DNA from: Kofleriaceae bacterium
Lineage (GTDB): Bacteria > Myxococcota_A > Polyangia > Haliangiales > Haliangiaceae
NCBI GenBank assembly: GCA_024762925.1
Contig: JANTGM010000023.1
Location: 1 to 63,042 of the forward strand
DNA length: 63,042 nucleotides
Reading direction: 5' to 3'
Part shown: piece by piece, positions 62,577-63,042 of the stretch
How the letters are laid out: every line of letters begins with the position of its first letter
How positions within the stretch are numbered: the first letter of the stretch is position 1
Notes under the pieces: generated by a model
Databases searched by the model: none
What the model saw: the letters and a program-made list of their open reading frames with translations, nothing else
What the model was told of the DNA's origin: nothing
Translations under genes and position numbers: made by a program

Positions 62577-62950
62577 AGTATCTAGCAGTAGTGGCAGTTC
62601 TCGTTAGTGGATGTGCAACGCACTCGATGACGTTTCACAATGGGCCTAGAAACCGAACCGTGACACAGGTGCACGAAAAACCCATGCATCTTTCACTCTT
62701 CAATGGAATGGTAGAGCCAAACTCGGTTCGCTTGGATGAAGAGTGTGGGGCCGACGATTGGGTTCGCATCGACCAGGACGACTCCTACGTAAATCGCTTA
62801 GTCGCTAATCAGACCGACAACACGGTTACGCCAAAGTCGATCACGATTCACTGTGGTCCCTACGATGCACCAATGGCTGCGACCCCCGTTGCTACACCGA
62901 TGACCGCAGGTGCGCAGACTGGCGGCCCTCCCGGCTCGGCTGGCTACTAG
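62573..62950 (+). CDS. Second small lipoprotein, Bor-like
   Basis: A 125-residue lipoprotein with signal MKYLAVVAVLVSGC. The spacing of MTFHNG, EKPMHLSLFNGMVEPNSVRLDEECGADDWVRIDQDDSYVNRLV and SITIHC follows that of the upstream Bor-like protein, so the two look like diverged duplicates. A Pro/Ala/Thr-rich tail of 25 residues follows. AGGAGG lies just before the ATG, which overlaps the upstream stop as ATGA. The TAG stop is embedded in the edge of the terminal inverted repeat. Confidence 0.75.
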   Translation: MKYLAVVAVLVSGCATHSMTFHNGPRNRTVTQVHEKPMHLSLFNGMVEPNSVRLDEECGADDWVRIDQDDSYVNRLVANQTDNTVTPKSITIHCGPYDAPMAATPVATPMTAGAQTGGPPGSAGY

Positions 62951-62955
62951 TGCGC

Positions 62956-63039
62956 GATCCAGAGGCATAGAACGCCCTGGCTCGGTTCTTCGCCCTTTGA
63001 ACGCCTTCGGCTCATCGTTGCTCAGATCCTTCCTTGCCC
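62956..63039. repeat. Terminal inverted repeat, right copy
   Basis: Exact reverse complement of bases 1-84. It begins six bases after the stop codon of the last gene. Similarity to the left copy continues, with mismatches, through that stop codon. Confidence 0.9.
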
Positions 63040-63042
63040 CAG

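Noticed and set aside
1-63042. Window as a complete circular plasmid or phage
   Set aside because: The ends are inverted, not direct, repeats, and no replication, capsid, portal or partition gene is present; metK and his genes point to a chromosome.

Overview
The window looks like chromosomal DNA of a Myxococcota-type (former Deltaproteobacteria) bacterium. The evidence is five bacterial Hanks-type Ser/Thr kinases, one with the HRDVSPHN loop typical of myxobacterial kinases; two FHA-domain regulators; a sigma-54 activator and several sigma-54-like promoters; many lipoproteins with clear lipoboxes; DUF4215-type Cys-rich repeats joined to FG-GAP repeats; PEGA domains; and a TIGR02996-type mini-protein. 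No rRNA, tRNA, CRISPR array or intact mobile element was seen. The first 84 bases are the exact reverse complement of bases 62956-63039, so the window is bounded by an inverted repeat. Each copy starts right at the stop codon of the outermost gene. A dispersed intergenic repeat that broke the assembly is the simplest explanation.

Layout. 0-13 kb: diiron ferritin-like protein, VTT membrane protein, a doubtful secreted protein, a DUF4215/FG-GAP lipoprotein, a TPR/barrel protein overlapping a kinase, a metallophosphoesterase with a tiny TIGR02996 gene ahead of it, a VWA lipoprotein behind a consensus sigma-54 promoter, a fatty-acid-hydroxylase-like protein and two Cys-rich lipoproteins. 13-27 kb: a 15-bp tandem array, an FHA/sigma-54 activator, lipoproteins, two kinases (one a 1189-residue kinase/cyclase-like/ATPase/TPR protein), an SDR/phosphoesterase pair, a large lipoprotein ending in a pilin-like helix, and an ECF sigma factor with its own membrane segment. 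27-38 kb: a TerD-like protein divergent from that sigma factor, an FHA-GAF-cyclase, an RluA-type pseudouridine synthase and a four-gene GldA/GldF/GldG/DUF4340 ABC operon. 38-48 kb: a kinase + PEGA/TPR pair, an amidase, metK, hisD and hisC, then a frameshifted IS481-type transposase remnant. 48-63 kb: a receiver-only regulator, a Cys-rich lipoprotein + metzincin pair, a GspE-N protein, an L,D-transpeptidase, a methyltransferase, a Cys-cluster protein, a LysR/FMN-reductase pair, a fifth kinase and two tandem Bor-like lipoproteins.

How it fits together. Most of the content concerns the cell envelope and its regulation: kinases lie next to lipoproteins, PEGA or TPR envelope proteins. The FHA-sigma-54 activator offers a route from Thr phosphorylation to sigma-54 promoters. 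Four -24/-12-like elements precede a VWA lipoprotein, a Cys-rich lipoprotein, the TerD-like gene and the Bor-like pair. Each has an inverted repeat about 60-110 bp upstream of the predicted start site, and three lie so close to the start codon that the transcripts would be almost leaderless. That link is inference. The metabolic genes (metK, hisD, hisC, the amidase) look ordinary.
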